Of a stretch of 64,000 bases of DNA, positions 8,382-17,225 are shown in pieces. The position numbers and the translations under genes are program-made. The stretch's first letter is position 1. The number at the start of each line of letters is the position of its first letter. Below the pieces are notes generated by a model, which did not search any database, had not been told where the DNA came from, and worked only from the letters and a program-made list of their open reading frames with translations. Source of the stretch: an uncultured Duncaniella sp. GTDB taxonomy: Bacteria; Bacteroidota; Bacteroidia; Bacteroidales; Muribaculaceae. The stretch is taken from assembly GCA_910578515.1 (NCBI GenBank), contig CAJTQR010000001.1:372001-436000 (forward strand), in the 5' to 3' direction.

Positions 8382-9803
8382 TTACTGGTTAGCAGAGCGT
8401 AACGTTAACGATATTACATTTTCCACATGCTGAGTATGAGGGAACATATCAACCGGTTGTACTGCTTCAATATCATATTTTTCATGCAGGAGCGCCACAT
8501 CTCTTGCCTGTGTAGCAGGATTACAGCTCACATAAACAATTCGAGCAGGAGAAGCATCCAATATAACTTTGACCACACTCTCATGCATTCCGGCACGAGG
8601 CGGGTCGACTATCATTACATCAGGACGACCATGCGATTCAATAAAATCAGCCGTTAGCACATCTTTCATATCGCCGGCATAAAACTCAGTATTTCCCAAA
8701 CCATTAACGGCTGCATTAATCTTCGCATCTTCAATGGCTTCAGGAACATATTCTATACCAACAACATGTTTTACATTCGGAGCGATAAAGCATGCAATAG
8801 TACCGGTGCCAGTATAAAGGTCATATACAAGTTCATCACCGTTCAGATGTGCCATTTCTCGTGCCACACTATATAACTTATATGCCTGACGAGAATTAGT
8901 CTGATAGAACGACTTGGGACCAATTCTAAATTTCAGACCTTCCATCTTTTCCTCTATATATTCCCGTCCTTTATATACTACTATCTCTTGGTCTCCGATA
9001 GTATCGTTAACCTTGGTATTAACGACATACGAGAGAGATGTGATTTCCGGGAAATTATCAGCGACATTCGACATAAGTTCCTCGATGCGTTCCTTATCAT
9101 CCTCCCCTACGCTCATTACCACCATCACTTCACCGGTAGATACGATTCTAAGCATTAGAGTTCGTAAGAATCCATGCTGCTCACGCAAATCGTAGAATGA
9201 ATAACCGTGTTCCTTCCCAAAATTTTTGATAAACAAACGTATACGATTACCCAAATCATCCTGTAAATGGCACTTGTTGATATCCAGAACTTTATCAAAT
9301 GCTCCAGGTATATGGAATCCGGCAGCTCGTCTGTCAGGAAATTCCTCACCTGAACGCAATTGGTCGAATGTCAACCACATTTTATTAGAGAATGTATACT
9401 CCATTTTATTCCTATACTCCCAAATGTTTTCAGAGCCTATGATAGGTGAAATTTCAGGAAACGGAATTTTTGCAATGCGTTGCAATGCATCCTGCACTTG
9501 CTGCTGCTTGCACTTCAATTGAAATTCGTACGGAAGATGTTGCCACCGGCACCCCCCACAGATTGTGAAATGTTCACAACGTGGCGCAACTCTTATCTCA
9601 GATGGTTTAACAATCTTCTCAATATGCCCTTCCGCATAACTTTTCTTCTTTCTATCAATTTTAACATCCACCACATCTCCTGGTGCTCCAAATGGAATAA
9701 ACACCACCATGTCATTTACCCTCGCCAAAGAGTTTCCTTCAGCTGCCACATCTATTATATCAATGCTCTCTAATAAGGGCAATTCTTTTTTCTTACGTCC
9801 CAT
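8382..9803 (-). CDS. rlmD: 23S rRNA (uracil-C5)-methyltransferase, RlmD/TrmA family
   Basis: 473 residues from the ATG at 9803 (a TTG two codons upstream is less likely). Residues ~10-70 form a TRAM RNA-binding domain. Cys76, Cys82 and Cys85 (CEHFTICGGC), with a later Cys in DINKCHLQ, are the [4Fe-4S] ligands of the RumA/RlmD group. The SAM-binding loop is VYDLYTGTGTIACFIA, followed by IVDPPRAGMHE and the catalytic nucleophile Cys in VYVSCNPATQARD. Family members methylate U1939 or U747 of 23S rRNA or U54 of tRNA; which uridine this one targets cannot be told from sequence alone. The gene stands alone between a candidate sRNA and a divergent glycosyltransferase, and has its own promoter with a ~165-nt leader. 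Confidence 0.92.
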   Translation of the reverse strand: MGRKKKELPLLESIDIIDVAAEGNSLARVNDMVVFIPFGAPGDVVDVKIDRKKKSYAEGHIEKIVKPSEIRVAPRCEHFTICGGCRWQHLPYEFQLKCKQQQVQDALQRIAKIPFPEISPIIGSENIWEYRNKMEYTFSNKMWLTFDQLRSGEEFPDRRAAGFHIPGAFDKVLDINKCHLQDDLGNRIRLFIKNFGKEHGYSFYDLREQHGFLRTLMLRIVSTGEVMVVMSVGEDDKERIEELMSNVADNFPEITSLSYVVNTKVNDTIGDQEIVVYKGREYIEEKMEGLKFRIGPKSFYQTNSRQAYKLYSVAREMAHLNGDELVYDLYTGTGTIACFIAPNVKHVVGIEYVPEAIEDAKINAAVNGLGNTEFYAGDMKDVLTADFIESHGRPDVMIVDPPRAGMHESVVKVILDASPARIVYVSCNPATQARDVALLHEKYDIEAVQPVDMFPHTQHVENVISLTLRSANQ

Positions 9804-9900
9804 TTTCAATAGTTTCTTAAAACGTTTATTTAAAACCGCACACCAGTCAAAGACTATTTTTTAATTACATTGTCTTCCTATATTCTAACACATAAAATTT

Positions 9901-9933
9901 TCGTCGGCAACGACAGGAATCGTTTACCGACGA
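9901..9933 (-). promoter_or_regulatory. Strong hairpin in the rlmD 5' leader
   Basis: TCGTCGG (9901-9907) and AACGA (9909-9913) pair with TCGTT (9920-9924) and CCGACGA (9927-9933), a 12-bp stem with one small internal loop around a 6-nt loop. It lies ~100 nt upstream of the rlmD start and ~35 nt after the predicted transcription start. In the transcript direction it is followed by AAAATTTTATG, so it could act as an attenuator or as a protein- or rRNA-mimic site. Confidence 0.45.
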
Positions 9934-9975
9934 TATTTTATTTTTGCTTGGCGGTGGAGTTGCGATTTTACTGTT

Positions 9976-10007
9976 CAAAATTAAGAAGTGTTTCATAATT
10001 TTACAAA
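9976..10007 (-). promoter_or_regulatory. Promoter for rlmD
   Basis: On the minus strand: TTTG (10007-10004), 20-nt spacer, TAATTTTG (9983-9976), an exact match to the Bacteroidota housekeeping consensus. The predicted start is ~9969, giving a leader of ~165 nt. The 9810-10189 gap holds this promoter, the leader hairpin and the divergent GT2 promoter. Confidence 0.7.
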
Positions 10008-10119
10008 TAAGAAGATATATTTTAATATTATTTAAAACTTTCAGACTTATCCTATGAACCTTAAAATAGACATAACAGAGATTCTGACTAATATTATTAT
10101 GACAATACTATGACAAAAT

Positions 10120-10150
10120 TTTGGGGTACATCCCATTAATTGTATCTTTG
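10120..10150 (+). promoter_or_regulatory. Promoter for the GT2 glycosyltransferase
   Basis: TTTG (10120-10123), 19-nt spacer, TATCTTTG (10143-10150): an exact consensus match ~40 nt before the ATG at 10190. Confidence 0.7.
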
Positions 10151-10189
10151 TATTATTCTAAATAGGCATGTTTCTTAGGTTTTGTTTAT

Positions 10190-10930
10190 ATGAACCCTCT
10201 ATTTACTATTATCACCGTAGCATATAATGCTGAAAAAACAATCCCTGCCACTCTTAAAAGTGTGCAGGAACAAACTTGTAGGCTATTTGAATATATAATT
10301 ATCGACGGAGCATCAAGCGATGGGACCCTTAAGCAAATCTCAAACTCTGGCATTGAGAACCTGACTCTGGTATCAGAGCCTGACAAAGGAATTTATGATG
10401 CAATGAATAAAGGTCTGGGATTGGCAAAAGGTGATTATGTTATTTTCTTAAATGCCGGCGATTCATTCCATTCTCACCTCACCCTTGAAACTATAGCCAA
10501 TACCGTGATGGATAATGACTATCCCGGGATTGTGTACGGTCAAACACAATTGGTAAATTCTGACCGCAAACGCATAGGCGACCGACATCTTTCAGCACCG
10601 GAATATCTCACATTGGATAGCTTCAAAGAGGGAATGCTCGTGTGTCATCAGGCATTCATAGCATTACGCAAGCTCGTAGACAATTATGACACTCGTTATA
10701 AGTTTTCCGCTGATTACGAATGGTGCATCCGCTGCCTTCAGCGTTCACATAGAAACCTGTACATAGATAGAATTCTTATCGATTACCTATCTGAAGGTGT
10801 AACAACAGCAAATATGAAAGCGTCCCTTTGGGAACGCTTTAAAATAATGTGCTATTATTACGGCGTATTTCCTACAATTATACGCCATTTCAAATTTCTA
10901 TCCCGTTTTCTAAAACGCCGTCGCGGATAA
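10190..10930 (+). CDS. Family 2 glycosyltransferase (WcaE-like)
   Basis: 246 residues. The N-terminal GT-A fold starts FTIITVAYNAEKTIPATLKS and has the nucleotide-binding segment YIIIDGASSDGT, the PDKGIYDAMNKG loop and VIFLNAGDSF, where the acidic pair of the DxD motif is reduced to a single Asp after Gly, as in many WcaE-type enzymes. No membrane span is visible, so it is probably cytoplasmic and acts on a lipid-linked acceptor. Sugar donor and acceptor are unknown. It has its own promoter and converges with ruvC, 5 bp apart. The wecCGB genes lie 5 kb away on the other strand; both could serve surface polysaccharide synthesis but this is not shown by operon structure. Confidence 0.85.
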   Translation: MNPLFTIITVAYNAEKTIPATLKSVQEQTCRLFEYIIIDGASSDGTLKQISNSGIENLTLVSEPDKGIYDAMNKGLGLAKGDYVIFLNAGDSFHSHLTLETIANTVMDNDYPGIVYGQTQLVNSDRKRIGDRHLSAPEYLTLDSFKEGMLVCHQAFIALRKLVDNYDTRYKFSADYEWCIRCLQRSHRNLYIDRILIDYLSEGVTTANMKASLWERFKIMCYYYGVFPTIIRHFKFLSRFLKRRRG

Positions 10931-10935
10931 CATGT

Positions 10936-11490
10936 TTATTTAACTCTCTCAGGATTTTTTGCAATAAAATCCTTCCACGATTTTGGTGCCGCTGATGCTA
11001 CCGGACGTGAAGATTCATAGAAATGACATAATGCGGCTGCAAGGGCATCAGTAGCATCAAGTTCAATATCCAAATCTTTATCAGAGATATTCAGGATACG
11101 TCGCAACATCTCCCTCACCTGCTCTTTGCTTGCTCCTCCGGTTCCAGTTATAGCCATCTTAATCTTTCGTGGCTCATACTCAGTTATAGGGATATCACGT
11201 GATAATGCTGCAGCCATAGCCACCCCCTGTGCCCTACCCAATTTTAACATTGATTGCACATTCTTCCCAAAAAACGGCGCTTCAATTGCCATCTCATCAG
11301 GTAGAAACTGTTCAACAAGTCCAATCACGCGCTCATGGATACGAAGCAATCGCAAATAATGGCTATCATATTTGTTCAACTTCACCACTCCAAGTGCTAT
11401 GAGTGATGGTTTCTTGGATTTTACTCCAAGAATACCATACCCCATAACATTTGTACCCGGGTCGATACCTATAATTATTTTATCATACAT
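10936..11490 (-). CDS. ruvC: Crossover junction endodeoxyribonuclease RuvC
   Basis: 184 residues. The four acidic catalytic residues of the RNase H-like fold are visible: Asp10 (IGIDPGTNVMGYG), Glu70 (MAIEAPFFGKN), Asp145 and Asp148 (ELDATDALAAALCH). It cleaves Holliday junctions together with RuvAB. It is the last gene of the long minus-strand run, 21 bp after the DUF4286 gene. The C-terminal ~25 residues (after the last helix) extend slightly beyond the usual RuvC length. Confidence 0.95.
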   Translation of the reverse strand: MYDKIIIGIDPGTNVMGYGILGVKSKKPSLIALGVVKLNKYDSHYLRLLRIHERVIGLVEQFLPDEMAIEAPFFGKNVQSMLKLGRAQGVAMAAALSRDIPITEYEPRKIKMAITGTGGASKEQVREMLRRILNISDKDLDIELDATDALAAALCHFYESSRPVASAAPKSWKDFIAKNPERVK

Positions 11491-11511
11491 AATCCCACGT
11501 GCCTTAAGATA

Positions 11512-11820
11512 TCAGACTGCCAATGACTCCATATATGTGGTAAAGAACAGTATTTTCTCACCATATTTTTCATTTAACAGTCCTCTCAGCGCAGCAGCTT
11601 CACCATCATGCCATTCCACTGCCACATCTTCTGTAGAAGCCGATAATTGCACTGCAAAACTCTCATATCCCTCCTGCACTTCTATCAATATTCGGGCAAA
11701 TACTGGAGATGATAAGCCTGCAATCTGGAGTGCATGTTGAAAATACACGTTTCTAACCCATTCCTTGAATGAATCCACCACAGATTCATGAACATGAAAA
11801 GTTGTATTGAATATAATCAT
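11512..11820 (-). CDS. DUF4286 family protein
   Basis: 102 residues, no signal peptide or membrane segment. It starts MIIFNTTFHVHESVVDSF, the pattern of DUF4286, a short ferredoxin-like-fold family resembling small dimeric alpha-beta barrels; conserved elements include the YNTTFHV-type first strand and a central helix with a following acidic strand. Function is unknown for the family. It overlaps the cstA-like stop by 4 bp and sits 21 bp before ruvC, an arrangement implying co-transcription with both. Confidence 0.75.
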   Translation of the reverse strand: MIIFNTTFHVHESVVDSFKEWVRNVYFQHALQIAGLSSPVFARILIEVQEGYESFAVQLSASTEDVAVEWHDGEAAALRGLLNEKYGEKILFFTTYMESLAV

Positions 11821-13253
11821 ATAGTTTCCTCCTGAATCATTATATTACCCTTAACCCTCCGGTTGACCAAATAACCAATTCCCAATGTCAACACAGCCGA
11901 GCAAATGAAAGCAATTACCCGGTCCTCCAGACCAATAAATTGTGGAGAAACGAAAACGAATGAGGTAACAATAAAGGTCATGGCAACTGCAGGAACCAAA
12001 GCTACCCAGACATTCTTCTTTCTCTGAGCCAACCAAACATAAACTGACCAAAGTACAAATACAGAAAGAGTCTGATTAGCCCAAGCAAAGTATCTCCATA
12101 TAATATCAAAATTGAACAGAGTTATTCCATAACCAATTACGAAAAGTGGGATACAGACTGCAAATCTCTTCAATATCGGACGTTGGTCAATATTGAACAT
12201 GTCGGCAATCATCAGTCGTGCCCCTCTGAATGCAGTGTCACCAGTTGAAATAGGAGCAACCACTACCCCCAGGAGAGCCAAGAACGCTCCAACAGTCCCT
12301 AAAGTAGTATGAGATATGACATCCACAGCCCAGGCAGCATTATTACCATGTTCTGCCAACTGTTCACCCAATCCGGTAGGTCCATGGAAAAATGCCATAG
12401 CAATCGCAGCCCATATCAATGCAATAATACTCTCTGATATCATTGAGCCATAAAATACCGAACGACACTTCTTCTCATTATCAATGCATCGTGCCATAAG
12501 AGGCGACTGAGTAGCATGGAAGCCGGAAATAGCGCCACACGCTATTGTAATAAATAGTGTCGGAACTATTGGAAGAGCATCTGGATTAAGTTGGAAATTA
12601 TGCAATGTTGTCAGTTCAGGAACTTCATACACGCCACTCAGAATTACAAACAATAATCCTGCTGCCATAGCTACGAGAGCCACACCGAATATCGGATAAA
12701 CTTTGCCTATAACTTTATCCACCGGGAGCATTGTTGCAATTATGTAATATGCCAATATTATCCATATCCATACCTGTGCAGATATTGATGGTACCATAGT
12801 GTCAAGCAACTGAGCCGGACTCAAAAGAAATACAGCCCCGACAAGCACCATCAGTACAATTGAGAAAATTCTCACCACTGTGCGTGTGCTCGCACCTAAA
12901 TAGGAACCTATTATTTCCGGAAGACTCTTACCGTCATGACGGATAATCATCATGCCTGAAAGGTAATCATGCATTGCACCGAAAAAGATACCACCTAAGG
13001 TAATCCATAGAAAAGCTACAGGTCCGAAACATGCACCTAATATCGCCCCGAAAATAGGACCTGTTCCAGCAATATTCAATAACTGAATCAGAAATACGCG
13101 CCATCGTGGCAAACGTATATAGTCGACACCATCTTCAAGACGTTCAACCGGAGTGGGTCGTTCAGGGTCAACGTCTGCAAGTTTTTCAAGATATCGCCCA
13201 TAAGTGAAATATGCCGTCACTAAACAGACAAAACAAATAATAAATGTAATCAT
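11817..13253 (-). CDS. cstA: CstA-family carbon starvation transporter
   Basis: 478 residues from the ATG at 13253; a TTG at 13292 would overlap the upstream stop and add an atypical 13-residue tail. About 12-13 hydrophobic segments span the protein. The CstA hallmarks are visible near the N-terminus: YGRYLEKLADVD, LLNIAGTGPIFGAILGA and GAMHDYLSGMMIIRHDGKS. Further on, GFHATQSPLMARC and GDTAFRGARLMIADMF match the family. CstA/BtsT proteins import peptides or pyruvate during starvation; this shorter form (E. coli CstA is ~700 residues) is the usual Bacteroidota length. It lies between an NlpC/P60 hydrolase and DUF4286 in the same direction. Confidence 0.88.
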   Translation of the reverse strand: MITFIICFVCLVTAYFTYGRYLEKLADVDPERPTPVERLEDGVDYIRLPRWRVFLIQLLNIAGTGPIFGAILGACFGPVAFLWITLGGIFFGAMHDYLSGMMIIRHDGKSLPEIIGSYLGASTRTVVRIFSIVLMVLVGAVFLLSPAQLLDTMVPSISAQVWIWIILAYYIIATMLPVDKVIGKVYPIFGVALVAMAAGLLFVILSGVYEVPELTTLHNFQLNPDALPIVPTLFITIACGAISGFHATQSPLMARCIDNEKKCRSVFYGSMISESIIALIWAAIAMAFFHGPTGLGEQLAEHGNNAAWAVDVISHTTLGTVGAFLALLGVVVAPISTGDTAFRGARLMIADMFNIDQRPILKRFAVCIPLFVIGYGITLFNFDIIWRYFAWANQTLSVFVLWSVYVWLAQRKKNVWVALVPAVAMTFIVTSFVFVSPQFIGLEDRVIAFICSAVLTLGIGYLVNRRVKGNIMIQEETI

Positions 13254-13288
13254 ATCAGGATTTAAATTTAGCTCTAATAAAAACAAAA

Positions 13289-14254
13289 TCAAAAATACCA
13301 GGGATGAGCGCCTACCGATGTTATTCCTTCACTCGGAATCATGCCGTTAATTCGTGACGCACCCCGATAAATTCGGTTAGAAAAATCATAATCATCATCC
13401 TTCATAGCATTTACTTTCACAAGACCAGAAGAATGGATATAATTCCCATCTTTATCATATATAGCGACATGAGATATGCGACCATCCGGTGTGTTACTGA
13501 AAAATAACAAGTCAGCTGCTTGAAGAGAATCTAAGTCATTCTCAGAGATTCTTTTCCCTATCTCAATCTGCTGACGTGCATCTCTAAGCATTAATATTCC
13601 ATTTGCAAAGTAGCTCACACGCACCAGTCCGGAGCAGTCAACGGATTTAGTCGAACATGCACCCCACAAATAAGGTGTGCCCATGAGCCAATAACATGTC
13701 GATAATATCTGGTCTGAATCAAACGGCTTATTTGCCCAATCTTCTATAGTAGATAATGCTGAAGTTTGAACCCAGCCGCTTCGTCCATCCGGAAGGGTGA
13801 TTTTAGTCATGAGTCTATCTGACAAAATTCCTTCGACTATAACACCATTAACTAATTCAGTCACCACATTTCTACTATCGGTCCCATCAGCAGTAGCATA
13901 TACCTTAACTTCGGGTAATGATACGCAGACAAGGCGCGAAGACTTACGCCACCTGCATATATCAGCATGTGACTTTTTAGCAACACTTGAAATATTCATA
14001 TAACCTTCGTAACCATCAGGACCTTTTAGGTGAAGCCATTCACCTCCGTCATCCTCAAGCACAAGCATAGGAGTACCCATTATGGCTTGCGACGTCATTT
14101 CTGTGGAATGCCCCTTACCATCGCGTATACAAGCGACAGGGATACGGACCTGTACCCAGCAAGAGTCCTGAGCGTGTCCCTTCATAGGGAGCAATGCTAC
14201 CAGCATGGATATAATTATGCTAATTTTGATTTTAACCATAGGCATCATAGACAT
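13289..14254 (-). CDS. Exported NlpC/P60 peptidoglycan endopeptidase with SH3 domains
   Basis: 321 residues. A signal peptide precedes the mature part (hydrophobic stretch ISIIISMLVALLPM, cleavage after GHA). Start could be the ATG at 14254 or an internal ATG at 14239. Two bacterial SH3-like domains follow (~30-95 and ~105-170). The catalytic C40 domain is at ~175-300 with Cys207 (SVDCSGLV), His262 (GRISHVAIYD) and a third polar residue, His274 (YIHSSG). Such enzymes cleave D-Glu-mDAP bonds in wall peptides, often trimming recycled or stem peptides, so import by the neighbouring CstA-like transporter is a reasonable but unproven link. It lies 25 bp after tatD. Confidence 0.88.
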   Translation of the reverse strand: MSMMPMVKIKISIIISMLVALLPMKGHAQDSCWVQVRIPVACIRDGKGHSTEMTSQAIMGTPMLVLEDDGGEWLHLKGPDGYEGYMNISSVAKKSHADICRWRKSSRLVCVSLPEVKVYATADGTDSRNVVTELVNGVIVEGILSDRLMTKITLPDGRSGWVQTSALSTIEDWANKPFDSDQILSTCYWLMGTPYLWGACSTKSVDCSGLVRVSYFANGILMLRDARQQIEIGKRISENDLDSLQAADLLFFSNTPDGRISHVAIYDKDGNYIHSSGLVKVNAMKDDDYDFSNRIYRGASRINGMIPSEGITSVGAHPWYF

Positions 14255-14279
14255 TTAAATACTTTTTCCAAACCCAAAG

Positions 14280-15062
14280 TTACAAATTTTTATTGAACCG
14301 GAATAGAATTTCAGCATTTTCCGATGTCTTTTCAGCAACTTTGTCAAAATCAACTCCCAAGGCATCAGCCACAGTTGCTGCTGTATTAACGATATATGCA
14401 CTCTCGTTTCTTTTCCCTCGATAAGGCACAGGAGCAAGATAAGGAGAATCAGTTTCCAGCAATATCCGGTCCAGACCGATTGTTGGAAGAACAGTTCTTA
14501 GCTTTGAGTTTTTAAACGTAACTATGCCATTAATTCCAAAATAGAAGTCTCCATAATTTCTTATTCGCTCCACATCGGCAATCGACCCACCAAAACTATG
14601 GAAAACACCTCTTGGAACAGCCGAGACACACTTAAACACCTCAAGTATATCATCAAGACCCTCCCTACAATGAATGATTATAGGCAAGTCCAAAGAGTTT
14701 GCCCACTCTATTTGTGTAGTAAACACTTCAAGTTGTTGGTCCTTATAAGTCTTATCCCAATATAAGTCTATACCAATCTCACCAATTGCCACATAATCAT
14801 TCGGATGAGTTTTAAGTTCCAGACCTATAATATCAAGGGCGTCTCTCCATGTATCATTAACCTCTGTAGGATGCAACCCGATTGCCATGAAAGTACTTTC
14901 CCTAAACTTAGAGTGCAACTCGCGCATTGAGGCTATTGTGGAAATATCGACATTCGGAAACACCAACTTCCCGACACCGGCTGAGGCTGCTCTTATTACT
15001 GCATCCTCCTTCTCTCCAGAAAACTCATCAAGATACAAATGAGTATGGGTATCTATAATCAT
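14280..15062 (-). CDS. tatD: TatD-family metal-dependent DNase
   Basis: 260 residues forming a TIM-barrel amidohydrolase-like fold. The metal ligands His6 and His8 are in IIDTHTHLY; further family signatures are AIGEIGIDLY, PIIIHCREG, GVFHSFGGS and ETDSPYLAPVPYRGKRNES. TatD/YcfH enzymes are 3'-5' exonucleases or D-aminoacyl-tRNA deacylase-like hydrolases linked to DNA damage repair. It is flanked by the polyprenyl synthase (4 bp upstream) and the NlpC/P60 gene, all co-directional. Confidence 0.93.
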   Translation of the reverse strand: MIIDTHTHLYLDEFSGEKEDAVIRAASAGVGKLVFPNVDISTIASMRELHSKFRESTFMAIGLHPTEVNDTWRDALDIIGLELKTHPNDYVAIGEIGIDLYWDKTYKDQQLEVFTTQIEWANSLDLPIIIHCREGLDDILEVFKCVSAVPRGVFHSFGGSIADVERIRNYGDFYFGINGIVTFKNSKLRTVLPTIGLDRILLETDSPYLAPVPYRGKRNESAYIVNTAATVADALGVDFDKVAEKTSENAEILFRFNKNL

Positions 15063-15066
15063 TACC

Positions 15067-16029
15067 TTACTTATTACGCGTAGCAGATTTCAATGCCAAA
15101 TCAATAAAGAATGCTCTCGCTTCAGGCATAAGCCCTATATGGTCAAGACACGAAATTGCAGTATCGATATAAGCACGTATCAACTCATGAATTCTGTCAG
15201 GAAGATTCAAAGAATTGTAAATCTCCCGTACAGTTGAAATTTTTTCATCCGCAGAGATATCTGAACCAATGACTTCTTTTAGTTTACCGGTCTCATCTTC
15301 CTGCAACGCCATTATGAGAAGCCATGTTTTTTTATCATTTAGTATGTCCCCACCGATTGTCTTTCCAAATGTCTCCGGATTACCATACGTATCCAGATAA
15401 TCATCCTGCAACTGAAATGCGAGTCCGAGATTCACGCCATAATTGAAGAATTGCAACTGAGTCTCAAATGGAGCATCGGCCATCAAAGCACCCATGCCGC
15501 ACGCACAACCTAATAGAACTGACGTTTTGAGACGTATCATCTCCATGTATTCTTCCACGGTAACGTCCATGCGCTTTTCAAAATCCATATCAAATTGCTG
15601 ACCCTCATAGATATTCATCGCTGTTCCATTAAAAAGGTCTAATGCCGAAGCTAAATGCTCACCAGACTTGATAGCCAGAAGCATTGTTGAAGTGGTCAGC
15701 ATAGCATCCCCCGACAATATCGCAGTCTCCTCATCCCATTTTTTATGGACAGTAGGACGTCCACGACGCACATCAGCATTATCCATCACATCATCGTGAA
15801 GCAATGTGAAGTTATGGAACATCTCTATAGCAATCGCCTGATGAATAGCTGTACCAGGTTCCTTACCCATGGCATCACACGCCGCTAATGTAAGCACCGG
15901 GCGCAAACGCTTACCACCAGCTTCCATTGTATATCGTATGGGGTCATAGAGCCCTTTTGGATTATCAGGTAATTTCAATGCTGAAATAGCATTATTGACC
16001 ATTGCCAAATATTCATCAAATTCTTTCAT
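15067..16029 (-). CDS. Short/medium-chain polyprenyl diphosphate synthase
   Basis: 320 residues, all-alpha isoprenyl synthase fold. The first Asp-rich motif DDVMD is at 79-83 in NFTLLHDDVMDNADVRRG, and the second is QLQDDYLDTYG at ~217-227. The residue five before the first Asp is Phe74; in archaeal-type GGPP synthases a bulky residue there limits the product to about C20, so a C15-C20 product is more likely than a long-chain one, though this is inference. It makes farnesyl- or geranylgeranyl-type diphosphate for quinone or undecaprenyl pathways. It sits 29 bp downstream of wecB. Confidence 0.88.
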   Translation of the reverse strand: MKEFDEYLAMVNNAISALKLPDNPKGLYDPIRYTMEAGGKRLRPVLTLAACDAMGKEPGTAIHQAIAIEMFHNFTLLHDDVMDNADVRRGRPTVHKKWDEETAILSGDAMLTTSTMLLAIKSGEHLASALDLFNGTAMNIYEGQQFDMDFEKRMDVTVEEYMEMIRLKTSVLLGCACGMGALMADAPFETQLQFFNYGVNLGLAFQLQDDYLDTYGNPETFGKTIGGDILNDKKTWLLIMALQEDETGKLKEVIGSDISADEKISTVREIYNSLNLPDRIHELIRAYIDTAISCLDHIGLMPEARAFFIDLALKSATRNK

Positions 16030-16058
16030 ATATTTATCTGTTTAATTATTTTTGCTAT

Positions 16059-17213
16059 TTATTTCATATTTATAAAATGTGACACTATTCTTTTACTTGC
16101 CAAACCATCTCCATAAAAATTAGACATAGCGCACATGGCTGAGTAAGCAGCAGCATCGTCAAGTAATAAGGATACATTCTCCTCAAGCGTCACTCTATCT
16201 GTTCCAACAAGCTTTATCCCACCGGATTCTATCGCCTCGGGGCGTTCTGTCGCTTGTCGCATTACTAATACGGGTGTCCCGAGGCAAGGAGCCTCTTCCT
16301 GAACTCCACCACTATCGGTAAGTATAAGGTAAGCCTTCTCCATAAGAGACACAAAAGCTAAATAATCCAATGGCTCTATGAAAAATAAATTCTGAGAATG
16401 TGACCGAGCATCATTTCCAATAATCTGAGCTCTTACCTCTGGATTTAGATGAAGTGGACATACGAAATCCACCTCTGGATATTTCAAGGCAAGAGACTTT
16501 ATCGCTAAACCAACGCTCTCAAGTCCAACTCCCAAATTCTCGCGTCTATGTGCCGTAACTAAAACCAGGCGACGCTTCCCCTTTAATCGACCTATATCGT
16601 AACCGCTATGCAATATAGAGTTCCGGACACGACTTGATGTGTCACAATCATGTTTTAACCGTTCCATAACCGAGTTTAAAGCATCGACAACAGTATTACC
16701 CGTCACCACAATATTTTTATTTAATATATTCTCGGCAAGCAGATTTGCCCTGTTGAGTTCAGTTGGCGCGAAATGCCATGTCGCCAATCGTGCTGTGATT
16801 TGCCTGTTGGCTTCCTCAGGCCAAGGATTAAAAAGGGTATTTGTACGCAATCCGGCCTCAACATGACCCACCGGTATTTTATGATAAAACGCAACCAAAG
16901 CAGCCGACATTGATGTGGTAGTGTCTCCATGAACCAATAACACATCGGGTCTATTATCAGAAAGCACCTGATTCAATCCCTCCATTACCTTGATGGTCAC
17001 ATCTGTAAGACCTTGTCGGGGCTGCATTATATCAAGATTATAATCCGGGGTAATTCCAAATAAATCCAAAACCTGATACAACATTTCTCTATGCTGTCCG
17101 GTAACAGTGACTACTGTATCAAATAATTCAGGATATCTATTAAATTCTTTTACCAAGGGAGCCATCTTTATTGCTTCCGGTCGGGTTCCGAATACCAACA
17201 TGATTTTTTTCAT
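16059..17213 (-). CDS. wecB: UDP-N-acetylglucosamine 2-epimerase (non-hydrolysing)
   Basis: 384 residues, GT-B-like double Rossmann fold. It starts MKKIMLVFGTRPEAIKMAPL, the family hallmark (GTRPEAIK), and contains VTGQHREML, VHGDTTTSMSAA, GHVEAGLRT, VTAHRRENLG and TDSGGVQEEAP, which position the catalytic acidic and UDP-binding residues. It interconverts UDP-GlcNAc and UDP-ManNAc in the cytoplasm. It is the third gene of a wecC-wecG-wecB cluster (12 bp after wecG), so its product UDP-ManNAc is very probably oxidised by the WecC-like enzyme to UDP-ManNAcA. Confidence 0.95.
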   Translation of the reverse strand: MKKIMLVFGTRPEAIKMAPLVKEFNRYPELFDTVVTVTGQHREMLYQVLDLFGITPDYNLDIMQPRQGLTDVTIKVMEGLNQVLSDNRPDVLLVHGDTTTSMSAALVAFYHKIPVGHVEAGLRTNTLFNPWPEEANRQITARLATWHFAPTELNRANLLAENILNKNIVVTGNTVVDALNSVMERLKHDCDTSSRVRNSILHSGYDIGRLKGKRRLVLVTAHRRENLGVGLESVGLAIKSLALKYPEVDFVCPLHLNPEVRAQIIGNDARSHSQNLFFIEPLDYLAFVSLMEKAYLILTDSGGVQEEAPCLGTPVLVMRQATERPEAIESGGIKLVGTDRVTLEENVSLLLDDAAAYSAMCAMSNFYGDGLASKRIVSHFINMK

Positions 17214-17225
17214 ACCAATTCCAGA

